Shown: positions 21,021-33,100, counted from the stretch's first letter. The stretch is 64,000 bases of DNA from Thelephora terrestris (GCA_015956445.1 WIUZ02000004.1:62001-126000), one strand, 5' to 3'. The notes: a model not told the origin generated them from the letters alone. Numbers and translations: made by a program.

Positions 21021-22874
21021 TCAAAGCATGAAAATGCGGTCCATGTCCTGTCGCAAAGCGGCCAAATCAGAAAAAGGTGAGAGTAAATCGTGCTCAGGAC
21101 GTACGAGTGGCGTGATACTTCCTAGCTGGAGATCTTGGAAGTTATCCATCTCCCCCTTGTCCTCTTCAGGTGCTACTGCGTTCTTGAAACTTGGGTTCTT
21201 TCTATCAGCTTCACGACGGTCACGCCTCTGTTGCCGAACTACGCTGTGCATCCCCCTCGTAAATGAGTAAACCTTGTGACTATAAAAATCCTTCAGAGCC
21301 GTCTCGATCGACTTGCAAGAGGGCCTTACTTGAGACTCGTCATCAACTGAGAGTAGGTTAATTGCGGGTCTTTTGCTGTAAGGCGTGTTCAGCGGGTTTA
21401 AAATTTGAAAAGGTGAGAGGAAGACATACTAAGGATATCAATCAAAAACTGTGGAATTGGGTGTAAGCGATCATCGAGACAGCCAGGAGCTAGTACAGAC
21501 GCACAGTTGTCATTGAGAGGCTACCACCATCGCGTGTACTTGCGTCGTAAGAGATTTGACCGTCGCCGGACGACGAGATGGATATCTACCGAAGCCATAA
21601 TGGTCAGTTTGCGAGTAGAGGTACGGTTTGGAACTCAACGCACCACGTCAGCATGCGGAAGAGCCCCTATTGTTTGCATCCGCTTGCGACACCACCCATC
21701 ACACTCAAACATGCGTTCCGGCGATGCACACCTTCCCCCGAGGTGCTTGCCGGTGGCTTCATCTGATAGAGGTGCGCGGGCTTGACGGCTCTCCATCGCC
21801 CGTACGACCTGGGTAAGGCTGGGGAATTGGTCGCCACTCCCTATCGAGGACCCAAAAAAAGAGCCCCTGCAGTTCTTTCTCACTGTGCATGCAGGACTTT
21901 AGGACACGAGCAGGTGCACGGGACGGGCGTATGGCAGCGACGCACCATTGTAGTTACAGAGTGATCTGCTGCTGCGTATTCCTTTATTGACCCACGGCCG
22001 ATATACGTTGTTACATTTGAAATGGGGAAGATCTGCCTAGAAATAAGCAATAGTAGATGGCGGATATATCTCGAGTAGACATTACCCAGCAGAGTACCGG
22101 AGTTACAACAATCAAAGATCGCAGTGAGTGCCGAACGTTTTGGAAGGTCCTTCACCAACCACTCGTGGAGGTCCTGAATGGGAGGGTTAACGCTGTGCTG
22201 TAAGGGTCTGTGTAACTCAAGGGACCAACATTGTCCTTGATCTCCAATCCGTCGAGTGGAACGAGGGCTGGCGAGACAGAAGGTTCAATACACGTAGAGA
22301 TATGAGAGGGTTCGAGGCACTCACTCTCGTCCAATCCATCTTCTTCGCTGCCCGACCTGCAAATTGACTGGCTGGAATGACCAGTAACTGATTGGAAGGG
22401 GTGGTATCAGTGTCGTTGGTGAGTGCGGGGGATGGGAAGGCTCATACAATAGAAAATAAGACGGTCTCCTGGTTTCACTCCGCGACGTAAAGCTTCAATT
22501 TGGTGTTTCTGGAGGAAGTCGCCGTTAGAATACGTGAACGTTTGATGCGATTGAGGGAAAGGACGAACAAGGTTGGCTCTTGTTGGTTGCAATCTCTCTT
22601 CAACTCCATCCTCGTCGGTCATTACAGTAATTTCGGCATCAGCATACCCCCGATGTCCTGGAAAGCATGGAGAAACTGCGTGAGTTACGAATACAGTGGT
22701 CAGAGAGGGACCCTCACCTTGGAGGAAATCCTTGAACTTCTTGACGTTTGGGATAGACGTCGGGAGGCGTCCCCACTCTTGACCGCCCCAATTCCGATAA
22801 CTGATCCCAACGAGCAAAGCCCTCTTGGTTGTAGGGCGGCGGCGGATGGTTGCGTTGTAGTTATTGGTCATCAT
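21021..22874 (-). CDS. Type I metacaspase, tandem copy C, altered Cys motif
   Basis: Third metacaspase. Two consecutive ATGs (22874, 22871) open MMTNNYNATIRRRPTTKRAL, followed by LPTSIPNVKKFKDFLQ, ADAEITVMTDEDGVEERL, KHQIEALRRGVKPGDRLIFY and FTGHSSQ (catalytic His, 22371-22385). Then EEDGLDETLVPLDGLEIKDN, LHEWLVKDLPKRSALTAIFD and the Cys motif DCCNSG (22096-22113). The catalytic Cys is kept, but the His that normally follows it is Asn. Later blocks are SPERMFECDGWCRKRM, ILS plus LTYSQLMTSLK-type sequence, and MDNFQDLQLGSITPLV with the end ...RIFML. The gene is otherwise complete, lacks a prodomain and shares its promoter layout with A and B. Whether the Asn change alters activity is unknown. 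Confidence 0.86.
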
Positions 22875-22950
22875 TGAGAAGGAGACCGGAAGGGCCACAG
22901 GTGTCGGAGGGGGGAGGGGGATGTTAGTCAAAGTTAGCTCTCCACCGCCC

Positions 22951-22962
22951 GGGTTATATGCT
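22951..22962 (-). promoter_or_regulatory. TATA box of metacaspase C
   Basis: On the minus strand AGCATATAACCC, next to CGGGCGG, about 79 bases upstream of the first ATG. It is conserved in context with copy B. Confidence 0.58.
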
Positions 22963-24080
22963 GTTGACCCCCAACGTCCTAGTTGCTCGAACGGGGATTC
23001 CTAGCACGTGCGAGCGACGATAAGAGCCCGCACTGGTACACGATTGTGGCATATTCGGTTTAAGAGTGAGTGCATGGTGGCGGTGTTGTTAATGGAACGC
23101 GTGTGGAGGGTGCGGACGGTTGAACAAACCGCGTGGGTGAATCGATCGCAAGGCTGGGGGGGAGTTTTTGCAGCGACAAGGACGAGAATACAACTACAAC
23201 TGCAGAAGCCAAAATGAATGGAGAGACGTCAGTAAACTACCAGATGGACCACCCACCAGAAGATGCGCCCCCCTGCAGCTTTGTGGTATAGCCATTCCTG
23301 TGCATCCATGAGTCTAAGATCCACAGATTTTCCACAGTACTCGGCTCAAAAACCTCTAAAGCGTCCGTCATTGCGTTTCACTTTGCGGTTTTCGGTCGAT
23401 GCAGGGCGGACGCATTCATAGTTGGCCACAGCCATTTGGTGACGTTCCGCTACGGATCAAATTGCCTTGGTGGATTTCCGGAAACCAACAATCGTCCCAT
23501 AGCTTAGGTCAAGCTACCTGTTCACTTCTCTCTTCGGCTCAGTCTCAGGACAAGCCACTCGAGGCTAGGCACAAGGAAGATGGTGGATTTCGAACGTAGC
23601 AATAACAGGTGTATCTGACAATCAGCTGTCTCAGTCTCAACAATGCCGGCGTTGAAGGAACGTTAAGTGTATGCATCGACCGCATGCAATGTTGATGCTC
23701 ATCACCTGGAGTCCCATAAGGCCGTGCAGGGCATGTCTAGAACACACCTTTCCTTGTGAATAGCCAAGCAAGGCGCCAGCCACGCGAGTGACGGACAGGA
23801 AAAACGAAGTCTCTGGCGGTGCTTTTCCAGCGGTGAAACATGGGATTTTGGAGTGGCCAGAAGGGAATTTTCGCGCGAGCCATCGTACTTGGAAATGTCG
23901 ATGAATGGCGACAGAGCGCCCTCTCGACCGAGGAAGAAACGTGGGTCGACGGGGACCCAAGGCCCGGGTAATTTCTCTGCGCAACTCATCTCATTGTGTC
24001 CCAGAGAGAACTACGGGGCGCGGTAGTTACGCTTCGCCGCACTTTTATGTCCGCGCACGAATTCGAAGAAAAGCTACCGT
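22963..24080. pseudogene. Decayed upstream segment of unit C
   Basis: Third copy of the 1.1-kb segment, upstream of metacaspase C. Minus-strand frames of 115 and 95 codons (23637-23989) do not match the frames of the other units over their length. CTCATCT...GAGAGAA.TACGGGG.GCGGT near 23985 is shared with unit A near 16985. It ends near the promoter of the SAM synthetase gene. Confidence 0.4.
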
Positions 24081-24603
24081 GTAGGCACCTCGGATGAACG
24101 TGACCGAACATCCGGCAGTCAGCTGGATGTGCTTCCCTCCTCATCGCTGTTTCGACGGCCGTCCGTCATATTCGCAAGGATTACGCCGACCCTGGGTTCA
24201 CCGTACGATCCTTGCACACACTTTTCTTTTCTTTTCTTTTCTATGGGGCCGGCAACCCTCTGCCGACTTTTGACTCCACCCGTAATTCCACGCGCCCAGT
24301 TCCGTCCCCATGATATGAAACAGATTTGCTTTAGACTTTTGCACACCAGACTCGATAGACAAACACGTAGCGTGAACTCGGAATTTCTTGCAAAAGTGCC
24401 TCAGAGTGATCGAGTGCTCTGGACGCGCCGACGCGGGGCCAAGGCGGGTTGCATTTCCTACGAACGCGAACTGGGGTAGATGGCGTGACAATTAGGTAAG
24501 CCTACTCAAGACCTCACCACAGTCCTGTCTCACAAAAAGGCTCGAGTACTGCGTCAGTTCTTCAAAAATACCCTCCTCCTCTTACTTACAACCTACTCAC
24601 AAA
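24081..24603. promoter_or_regulatory. Upstream region of the SAM synthetase gene
   Basis: This non-duplicated stretch follows the tandem array. It carries a pyrimidine microsatellite at 24221-24240, and a C/T-rich run just before the ATG (ATACCCTCCTCCTCTTACTT), typical of strongly expressed fungal genes. No coding sequence is recognised. Confidence 0.5.
24221..24240 (+). repeat. (CTTTT)4 microsatellite
   Basis: Four perfect CTTTT units, preceded by CACA and followed by CTATGG. It sits about 360 bases upstream of the SAM synthetase ATG. Confidence 0.9.
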
Positions 24604-26095
24604 ATGACTTCCAACGGCAGCGCTCTCACTCGCCCACCTCTCGCCACTGGCCACTTCCTCTTCACCTCAGAGTCTGTTGGTGAAGGTCATCCAGACAAGA
24701 TCTGCGATCAAGTCTCTGACGCTATTGTGCGTATCTCCGGTCATCTCTCCACGCCAATCACTCTGATAAACCAATCTTGTGCAGCTCGATGCCTGCTTGG
24801 AGCAGGACCCGTTCTCCAAGGTCGCCTGTGAGACCGCTACTAAGACCGGTATGATCATGGTCTTTGGTGAAATCTCCACCAAGGCCCAAATCGACTACCA
24901 AAAGGTCATCCGAGAAACCATCAAAGAAATCGGCTACGACGATTCCGAAAAGGGTTTTGACTACAAGACTTGCAATATTCTCGTCGCGATTGAACAGCAA
25001 TCTCCTGATATCGCTCAGGGTCTTGACCACGGTTCCCTCGAGGGCCTTGGCGCTGGTGATCAGGGTCTGATGTTCGGATACGCCACCTCCGAGACCCCAG
25101 AATTGATGCCGCTTACCATCGTTCTCGCCCACAAATTGAACAAGGCCCTCTCCGTGGCCCGCCGGACCGGTGCCCTTCCCTGGCTTCGCCCAGACACCAA
25201 GACCCAGGTCACTATTGAGTATAAGCGCGATGGTGGTGCAGTCATCCCCCTTCGAGTTGACACCGTCGTCGTCTCGACCCAACATTCCGACGATATCACC
25301 ACCGAAGGACTGAGGGAGGAAATATTGGAAAAGATCGTCAAACAAGTCATCCCTGCAGACCTTCGAGACGAGCACACCGTTTACCACGTTAGTAACCGGC
25401 CCTCTCTACCGGAACGCTGACCCTCATGCGATCCCAAAAGATTCAACCATCAGGGCGGTTCGTTATTGGCGGACCCCAGGGTGATGCCGGTTTGACCGGT
25501 CGCAAGATAATCGTCGACACTTACGGTGGATGGGGCGCACACGGCGGTGGCGCCTTCTCTGGCAAGGATTTCTCGAAAGTTGATAGGTCCGCCGCATATA
25601 CCGCTCGTTGGATCGGTGAGCTGAATTCATTGGCGTTTTTTTATTTATTAAACGACTGATCGGTCTTGACTGCAATCATTAGCTAAATCACTCGTCGCCG
25701 CGGGCCTTGCTCAGCGAGTTCTTGTTCAGCTCTCCTATGCTATCGGTGTTGCTGAGCCACTTTCCATCTTCGTTGATTCTTATGGCACCGGAAAGAGGAC
25801 CGACGAGGAGCTTGTCGAGGTAGTTCGCAGTAACTTTGATCTCCGACCTGGTGTGATTGGTATGTTTCGTGACAAAGCATGCGTTATCGCCATTTTCTCA
25901 ACGCGTGTTTTACCCCTCAGTTCGCCAGCTTGATCTGCAGAAGCCCGTGTACCGTAAGACTGCTTCGTACGGTCACTTCGGTATGTTTCCCTTGCCATCC
26001 TTTTCTCGCATCGAAAGACGGGAATTAACCCAAAACTACCCATGTTAGGAAACCCCGAATACACGTGGGAGAAGCCCAAGCAGCTCGTGCTCTAA
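24604..26095 (+). CDS. S-adenosylmethionine synthetase
   Basis: Makes S-adenosylmethionine from methionine and ATP in the cytosol. The ATG at 24604 is followed by [20 protein letters not shown], the universal N-terminal ATP/methionine motif. Further blocks are [99 protein letters not shown], the P-loop-like [29 protein letters not shown] and the end [19 protein letters not shown]. Five introns: the first, 24727-24782, cuts after DAI; the others lie near 25387-25441, 25615-25680, 25858-25919 and 25980-26047. It is full length compared with the family (about 390-400 residues). Gene order with inositol oxygenase downstream on the same strand does not suggest a shared function. Confidence 0.97.
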
Positions 26096-26879
26096 AAGCT
26101 CCAGAATGCTCGTCGTTTCCTCCCTGCGGCGGTGGTGATCTTCCGCGTTTCCGGTTCGTTCGCTTTTGCACCCCCGGAATCATACCCGCGCCACGAGAAT
26201 AATTCGTCTGTCTCTTGCTGTGTCTTGCATCGTACTATTAATACCCGCAATTCGATCCGTTTCGTCTACTCAATGTTAGAATTGAGTGAATGCGAACTGA
26301 ACTGAGATTTGTATTTTGAACTGACCCTTGTGGCGAAATACTGTTACAGCCGCACCCTTGATAGCATTCTACTGAGTGCACGGTCCGAGGGCACATTGGT
26401 CATCCATCTAAGACTCGTCGGCGTCTACAACCGGGGAGCCTCTTCCCATCCATCATCGGTGATTTCGAGAACTCCAAGCGGAGGGTCCTCCCAGTCCTGA
26501 AACAGCACACCACCCTTCGCCTTCTCCATTTTGGGCTCGCTCTGAGCAGATGTACACCAGACGCCTCCGGATTTTGATAATCATCAGCCAGAAATTCGAA
26601 ATCGATAACGGAACGGGTCAAACGGTCGCTTTCAAATCTCACTTCCTCCGACTTCTCTCTAAATGATATCTTGCAGCCTGTCGCCGTTTTCCCAGGATTA
26701 CCACGCAAAAACCCTGCGACCTAATGGCGTTTCCAATCCTCTATATAAAGCATCCATAGCTGCGCTCTAATGGTCTCCTCAACCTGCCTATCCTCAGCGA
26801 AGCTCGCCTCCTCTTGCCACCACCCCTCAACAACAACCGGCCGTTGCTCTCTTTCTATCGTTCGAGCAGAACTTTTGCA
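26096..26879. other. Intergenic region between SAM synthetase and MIOX
   Basis: It holds the 3' UTR of the SAM synthetase gene and the promoter of MIOX. A minus-strand frame of 102 codons at 26400-26708 matches nothing I recognise. CTCTATATAAAGC at 26740-26752 is a good plus-strand TATA box about 130 bases upstream of the MIOX ATG. Confidence 0.55.
26743..26751 (+). promoter_or_regulatory. TATA box of the inositol oxygenase gene
   Basis: CTATATAAAGC on the plus strand, followed by a C/T-rich stretch and the ATG at 26880. This is a consensus TATA sequence at a plausible distance. Confidence 0.6.
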
Positions 26880-28369
26880 ATGCCTTCCGTCGCTCAAGCC
26901 AAGGCTTTCGACGTTTTGTCCGATAACGTTGACGAAGGTACTCGCTAAGCTTGCGATTTGCGGGCCGTGGTTTCTCACACGCTTCCACTTCGTTTCGCGT
27001 GCAGTCAACGTTTTAAAGGGCAAGGTTCATAACGGTGCCGCCTACACCAAAACCACTCCTTCTTGGGACGACGAGTCCGTCTTTGACAAATCCAAGGAGA
27101 AAACGGGCTTCCGTCAGTACGACGAGGCCTGTGACCGTGTCAAAGAGTTCTACCGTGAACAACATGGTGAGCAACTCCCGAAATCTTGTCGCCTAGAGCT
27201 CTTATCTCACCGACCGCTCGGTTGCTTCCCGCTGTTTCAGAGAAGCAAACCGTCGCGTTTAATCTTCGAGTTCGTGAGGAATTCAAGCGAACGGTCAGGG
27301 CGCGAATGAGTATTTGGGAAGCCATAGAGAAGCTTAGCGAGCTCGTCGATGATTCAGATCCGGATGTAAGTGTTTCCCGACCAAGACCCCTTCTCCCAAC
27401 ATTGCACGCGGTCACCCCTTCGCGCTTGTGGGCACCGCGTCCTGTTTTACTTTTCGAAACACTTTTTTGTGTCGCATCAGCGTTCCTGATGTTACCCGGG
27501 TGTTTCCGCCACCACCTCCGTTCGGGTCGGGTTTCTGATCTGTGTTTCTCCTAGACGACCGTCTCTCAGATCGAACACTTGTTACAAACCGCAGAGGCCA
27601 TTCGACGGGATGGAAAGCCGGAATGGATGCAAGTAACCGGACTCGTTCACGATCTGGGAAAACTTTTGTTCTTTTTTGGGTCCCAGGGTCAATGGGACGT
27701 CGTTGGCGATACCTTTGTCGTGGGATGCAAGTTCGCGGATAAGGTCATTTATCCGGAAACGTTCGAGAACAACCCAGACTCTAAGGATCCCGTTTACTCG
27801 ACCGAGTGTGGGGTCTACAAGCCTCACTGTGGATTGGACAACGTTATGTTAAGTTGGGGACATGACGAGGTGAGTGGAGAAAATATTCCATATCCTCCTT
27901 TCCCCATTGCTTGGCTATCTCCGATCCGACCATGGTTGGATTGTGATAAGTGGCTAGAACGCTCCCTCCCTCGCACCCCTGATCGTCGATTGTCCTCTGA
28001 TGCTGATCGGTTGCCTCCCTTTTGTCATTTGCAGTACCTTTACAACGTGCTGAAGAACCAGTGCAGTCTTCCCGAGGCTGGCCTTCATATGATTCGGTAC
28101 CACAGCTTTTACCCGTACGTGGTTTTTTCGTTCTTCCCTTCATACATCACCCCCCTCATGTCATTGGGCATCATGTTTCCAGCTGGCACCGAGAAGGGGC
28201 CTACAGCCATTTGTGCAACGAGGCAGATAAGAAGGCGTTGGCTGCCGTCAGGGCGTTCAACCCTTACGATCTGTACTCCAAATCTGACGAGCCCGTGGAT
28301 CCCAAGAAGCTCAAGCCGTATTACCAAGGGTTGATCTCAAAGTTCTTCCCTCCAGTCCTCGACTGGTAA
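26880..28369 (+). CDS. myo-Inositol oxygenase
   Basis: Di-iron enzyme that opens myo-inositol to D-glucuronate, the first step of inositol breakdown. The ATG at 26880 begins [19 protein letters not shown]. Exons continue with [56 protein letters not shown], and the HD-domain metal motif [11 protein letters not shown] near 27640. Next come [59 protein letters not shown] and the end [13 protein letters not shown]. The HD pair and the later His residues ([16 protein letters not shown]) that bind the two irons are all present. Six introns restore frame; the longest, near 27366-27554, is about 190 bases. The length fits the family. No inositol transporter is beside it. Confidence 0.96.
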
Positions 28370-29098
28370 CCCCGTCGGCAAACGCTCAGGCACCACCTCA
28401 TCTCCATCTCTTCCCGTGGCTTCTGTTCTTCCGCACTCCAAAAATCCCACGACCCGCTAGAAACAACACGCAGACGCGTGTCCATTCAAGAGAGAAATTC
28501 TAGATTATAATTTATAATTCTTCATATGGGCCGACGGAACCGCACAGCACCCACACGCCGTCTGGACATCTCGCCATCCCCGTCTTGTTCTCGTTTGTTT
28601 TCCCCGTTTTTCCTGAACTTTTCGATAGATAGATTCCTCTCGTAGCATTTCTCTCCCTCTCTCTCGTCTATAGCTGTTCTCTCTCATTGCGCATCATAGT
28701 ACGTACTTACTTAGTGTTTAGCTTTTCTGCACATGCTCTGTGGTCCCATTGCAATAGTCCCTAATCTTAATTCAGCTTTCGTCCTTCTCAGATCGATCTG
28801 TCCAGACCGTTCGAAGCCACCCGAGGAGCGCCTCCGTCTCGGATAATGTCAATGAATGACGAAGGCTTCACATATTGTAAACGTGCAATGTTATTTATGG
28901 TATGCATTCGAAGCCAAGTCGCCGATTCAACACCAGGAGAAATTTCGGGGAGTAAGAATAAGCCGATGTTCTCGCGCGGAGTACAACATATATACGGCGG
29001 TAATCAAAAGCACAGTAACGGAAAAGGGAGGGATAGAGAGGTCCTCGCCGAGCCTCTGGAAATTGATGCTCGGACGTCTCGAGAAAAAGGGTGGGTGA
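28370..29098. other. Convergent intergenic region after MIOX
   Basis: It contains the 3' UTRs of MIOX (plus) and the Vps68-like gene (minus). Around 28500-28690 it is rich in TCTCTCTC and T-runs. Short open frames have no recognisable relatives. Confidence 0.5.
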
Positions 29099-29946
29099 TT
29101 AGATGGTCAGGTTGTATTCGTACTCTCCACTGCTACTCTGGGATATCCAAAGCACAACCGCGGAAAGCATAAACCCGATGTTCTGCGAAACGTTGCAGTA
29201 CCCGTAGTATTTGTACATCTCCGGGTAGTCGTTCAGGATGTACTTGAGGATCAAGACGCACTGGGGGGGAACAAAACCGAGCAAGGGTTGCACGCGTCAG
29301 ACACGTTTTAAACACGAGGTGGCGAGGGGATAGGAGGGTTTCAGGTAAATGACATGGGGAAATACTCACGACGCTCCCAGCCAGACCGCCAGCCATCAAG
29401 GCGAAACTGATGAACAAAAATAATCGAGCCCTCCAGACCGCCTTGGAATCGCCGAACCCGTCCTCGCCGCGCACTCGGTCTTTGTCGATCAAGTTGACGA
29501 CGAGCATCCCGAGGAGAGAGCAGATGCCTGGGACCCAGTCGACGAACGTGACGTGTACAAGTACAGGTTCCGTATCGTGCGCAGGTTTGGCGTGCGCCGA
29601 GAGGATCGCAGCATCTAGGAAGGTCCAAACGGCGATGGCAAACTACTCGGGCGGCGCGAAATCCCCGAGGAGACCAACGAGGCACACGCAGTCCCGGGCG
29701 ATAGGAGTCATAAGATCCGACCCATGAGGAAGATCACCCAGGGAGCACAAAGAGGGAAAGAACCAAAGATAAAAGGGTAATCGGTTTTGAGTTCGAGATC
29801 CATTTGCGAATCGGAAAGGTACGCACCAGTGCACCAGCGAGGTAAACACCGGCTGTGCGTTTGTTCCTTCCGACTCCAAGCGTTAAGTTAGGGCATGGGT
29901 TCACACACACCCGGCGCGGGTCGTAGTCAGCGCGCGGTAAGGACAT
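29099..29946 (-). CDS. Vps68/TMEM50 (UPF0220) family membrane protein
   Basis: Small four-helix membrane protein related to yeast Vps68, a vacuolar/endosomal sorting factor, and animal TMEM50. The ATG at 29946 opens MSLPRADYDPRRVCVNPCPN, then KRTAGVYLAGAL. After an intron of about 190 bases come FAIAVWTFLDAAILSAHA, VLVHVTFVDWVPGICSLLG, MLVVNLIDKDRV, ARLFLFISFALMAGGLAGSV, and after a second intron CVLILKYILNDYPEMYKYYG with VSQNIGFMLSAVVLWISQS. HVTFVDWxPGI and VNLIDK are family hallmarks. The three exons together encode about 175 residues, the usual size. It sits 214 bases upstream (in genomic order) of the 3' end of SMC1 on the same strand. Confidence 0.88.
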
Positions 29947-30159
29947 GATTTCGGTTACGGTCGAAAGCTGAGGGGGTGGTGAAGGGAGGATCGCGAGCTG
30001 CGTAACGGCCCCGATCAATCATACACGGATCACGTGGGTATTTGTCACCTCAAACACGTTGTTCGCGACAGGTTTGTGGTGTGAGAAGCCTCAAGGACAC
30101 GAGGAAAACTGATATCATCTCTCAGGAACATCTAGATACAGAGGGTAATAATACGTGAA

Positions 30160-33100
30160 TCACTCGTCATATTGAGTAAGCTATGGAGCGGGGTCAGCAT
30201 GTGTTTCCGGACGGACTAGACAATGGGGATTAACGCAAAAGGAGACTTACATCAAGGGTTAATGTTTGGGAACTGTTCACGTCCTGGTCGCGGTAAATCC
30301 CAACAAGGGAGTTGCTCCGTTCGTACAACGACCCCTTCAAACTGATCACAATGAACTGAAAGGTGTCCGACGAATGTGAACGGATGTAGTTGGCGATCTT
30401 CGCGACGTTGGTATTATCTAACGCCGCATCGACTTCGTCCAATACGAAGAAGGGCGATGGTTGGAAGCTTGAGGTCGCTTCAAGTCAGAAACGAGGCCCT
30501 GGGCCTAGGGGTACAGAAGACGTTTCGTACCTATGAATGGCAAAAAGAAGGGCCAGTGCTGCAATCGTCTTCTCTCCACCAGACAACTGTTCCATATCAC
30601 GGAATCGTTTCATCGGCGGCATAGTGTGATACTTGATGCCTGCAGTGTATGGCTCCTGAAGGCAGCGTCAATCCCGTCATAAACCGTGATGAAGAGAAAT
30701 CGGAGAGGTTTCACCCACGCACCTCGCTATCTTCCAAACTGAGATACGCCACGCCTCCCGTTGGCGCTGCCTTCCCGCGGGTGAGATCCTTGTAGACAGC
30801 GTCAATCCTCTCCGAGACATGGTTGTAAGCCTTCATAAACAGGTCATATCTGGATGGGAAAGGCGACGATCGACGTTAGATTTAGACTGATTCGGCGTGT
30901 ATATGTATCACCTTCTTTGTTTCACATCGTTAAATTGATCACGAGCGTTCTTGGAGTCCTTTCGAGCCCTGTCGGCTTCCTTCTCGGTCTCAACCAGTCT
31001 AGCCTCGACATCGTCCAATCGCTCGACGGCCTTGAGGTTAGGAGCCATCCGTTCAATCTCCGCGGCGACCTTAGCTAAATCTTCGTCAAAGTGGGCTGCA
31101 GCTTCAGGCGAGGAATCCTCCATTTCTTCATCCTCGAGCTCCGAATAATCGACCTCGATACCATAGTCTCGGACCCGTTGGGGGCCCTCGCTCTCGTCTT
31201 CTTCATCTTGGTCTACTTCCATTTCCTCCTCACCACGTAGGTTTTCCTCCATGGGAACATTTTTTAGGTTCCCCTTCAGGAGCGGAATCTGGATTTCATC
31301 CATCCTACAACGCCTGTAGATGGTAGAACGCTCTAAGCCGAGCTTCTCAATTTCACCGTTCTAAATGAGCGTGGTGAGCGTGGTTTCGAAACACTCAACA
31401 ATGGTTTGACGTACCTTGGTTGCAATGTCTTTGAGAACCTGATCGACCGCCTTGGCAGCTTTGTTGAACACCCTTTTTGCCTGCTCAACCTGGGAGGTCC
31501 GGGTATCCAGATCTTCATTTGCTTTAGCGAGGTCCTCCTTGAGTTCTTCAATGCTGGCCTCAGTGTCTCGAATTTCGGCCTCGATCTGACGTTTCATCTG
31601 CTCGTGGCGAACCAGTGCTTCTTCCTCAGTTTGAGTGACGCTGTCGAGATCGTCCAACCTCGCCTGGGCAGCTCGGAGCTGTTCTTCCTCGAACCTCACC
31701 CTGGGACAGGTGAGAGGCCGAAGCGGTCACGAAAATGGAATACACACTGTGTCGTGAGGCGAGCGATTTGTGTGTCAAACCGGTGTCGGGCTTCGCTTAT
31801 TGTTTGGGCGACTCTTAGTTGGCGTTCCTCGTAGTCACGGATGCTGGTAACTCCAATTCTTCGACAGAAATCCGCGAACACACTGTCGTCAGCTTCGCTG
31901 ACAACAGCCTGAAGACTTTCGACTTGTTCGCGCAATTGATCGTGGCTGGCAGTACCAGCGTCGACTTGGGGTGCCAATGCTTTCAATTGGTCTCTTACAT
32001 GCTGCAGTTGCTGTAAGATTCCAGTTCTGCGAAGTCGTGCAGCGTTCTGGGGGAGGGTCAGGATACAAATGTCTCTGGATGCAACCACCTACCAGATCAT
32101 CTCTAGCGACTACCAAGGAGGATTCTATGCGCTCGACCTCAAGAAGCAGAGCCTCGTCTGCCTTCCCTTTCGGCTTTTTGCTCTGGAGATCAGCCATTTG
32201 AGCAACGAGGTTCTCCTTGACGCGAGTCAAACCTACGCAATCTTTCAGACGGTAGCGTTGAATGAAAATAGGCGGACCTACCCTTTACGTCTGTCTCATC
32301 CCACTTCTTTGCGTTGTCACGCGTGCTTCGACCGCCAGTAATCAGACCACTCTTGTGAATCACTGTGCCGTCCAGAGTTACAGCTGTGTTGAAGTCAGAG
32401 GGCGCTAGGACGCTTTTACAGGGGGTCGTGTACCTTTGACCTCCTGGCCCTTGTCGAACACGACATAACGAGCAACGTCCATAGTGTCGCAAACAAGTGC
32501 GTTACCACAGGCGTGCTGAATGGCACGTTCAACAACAGGCTCGTACTGAATAACGTCTACTGCGAGCCTCGCTCCTTTGGCGAAAGATCGGTACTTGTCA
32601 TTGATGGGTTTCACTTGAATGCTGTCGAGAGGGATGAACGTCGCGTGGCCTGCTCGCTGGTTGCGCATATACTGTACGTGACTCTCTTCAGTATTTGTAC
32701 TCCAGCAGATGTAGATCACATGCCTCAATGCAGTCGATGGCAGTCTTTTCCTCATCTACGACAACCGCATCCATATTTCTACCAAGGACGACTGCAACGG
32801 CTAGCTCGTACTTCCTTTGGGTCGGTTTGCATAAATCAACAACACGACCACGGACACCTAAGAGAAAGGTCAGTCGCAGGATCCGGAACATAGAATAAAC
32901 CTGTACCAGGGAAGATTCTCGATAAGTTAGCCAGGGTTTCCTTGAGCTTTGCCTCTTTTTCGGATTCTTGCCGATCGACACTGGCTTGCAAGAGCTGTTG
33001 GAAGATCTCGTTCAACTTTTCGTTTATCTCGGCTTCGAGTTGTCTGCCAGGGGAATAGGCTCAGCGAGATTGGCGTTCAGAGCTGTGAAACGTACTTGAT

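Larger units (their letters stand above)
13500..24080. repeat. Direct tandem triplication of a roughly 3.5-kb segment
   Basis: Three units in the same order and orientation: about 13500-17130, 17130-20690 and 20690-24080. Each holds, from left to right, a 3' flank, a minus-strand metacaspase, a TATA-bearing promoter and about 1.1 kb of decayed sequence. Shared landmarks include ATGGATAACTTCC at the 3' end of each gene, the FYC/GGTCATTC intron-exon structure, GGGTTATAT promoters (B and C), TTCTTCGGCTCA in the upstream segment (16421, 19997; a CTCTCTTCGGCTCAG version at 23530), and GGGTCGACGGGGA (20446 and 23942). Copies differ throughout, so the duplication is not recent. Unit borders are approximate. 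Confidence 0.8.

Noticed and set aside
13500-24080. Interpretation of the three metacaspase units as an assembly artefact
   Set aside because: The copies differ at many positions, including in introns and in catalytic-motif residues, and each has its own flanks, so they are real diverged duplicates.
24758-25387. 209-codon minus-strand frame across the SAM synthetase gene
   Set aside because: Antisense shadow of a highly conserved coding exon.
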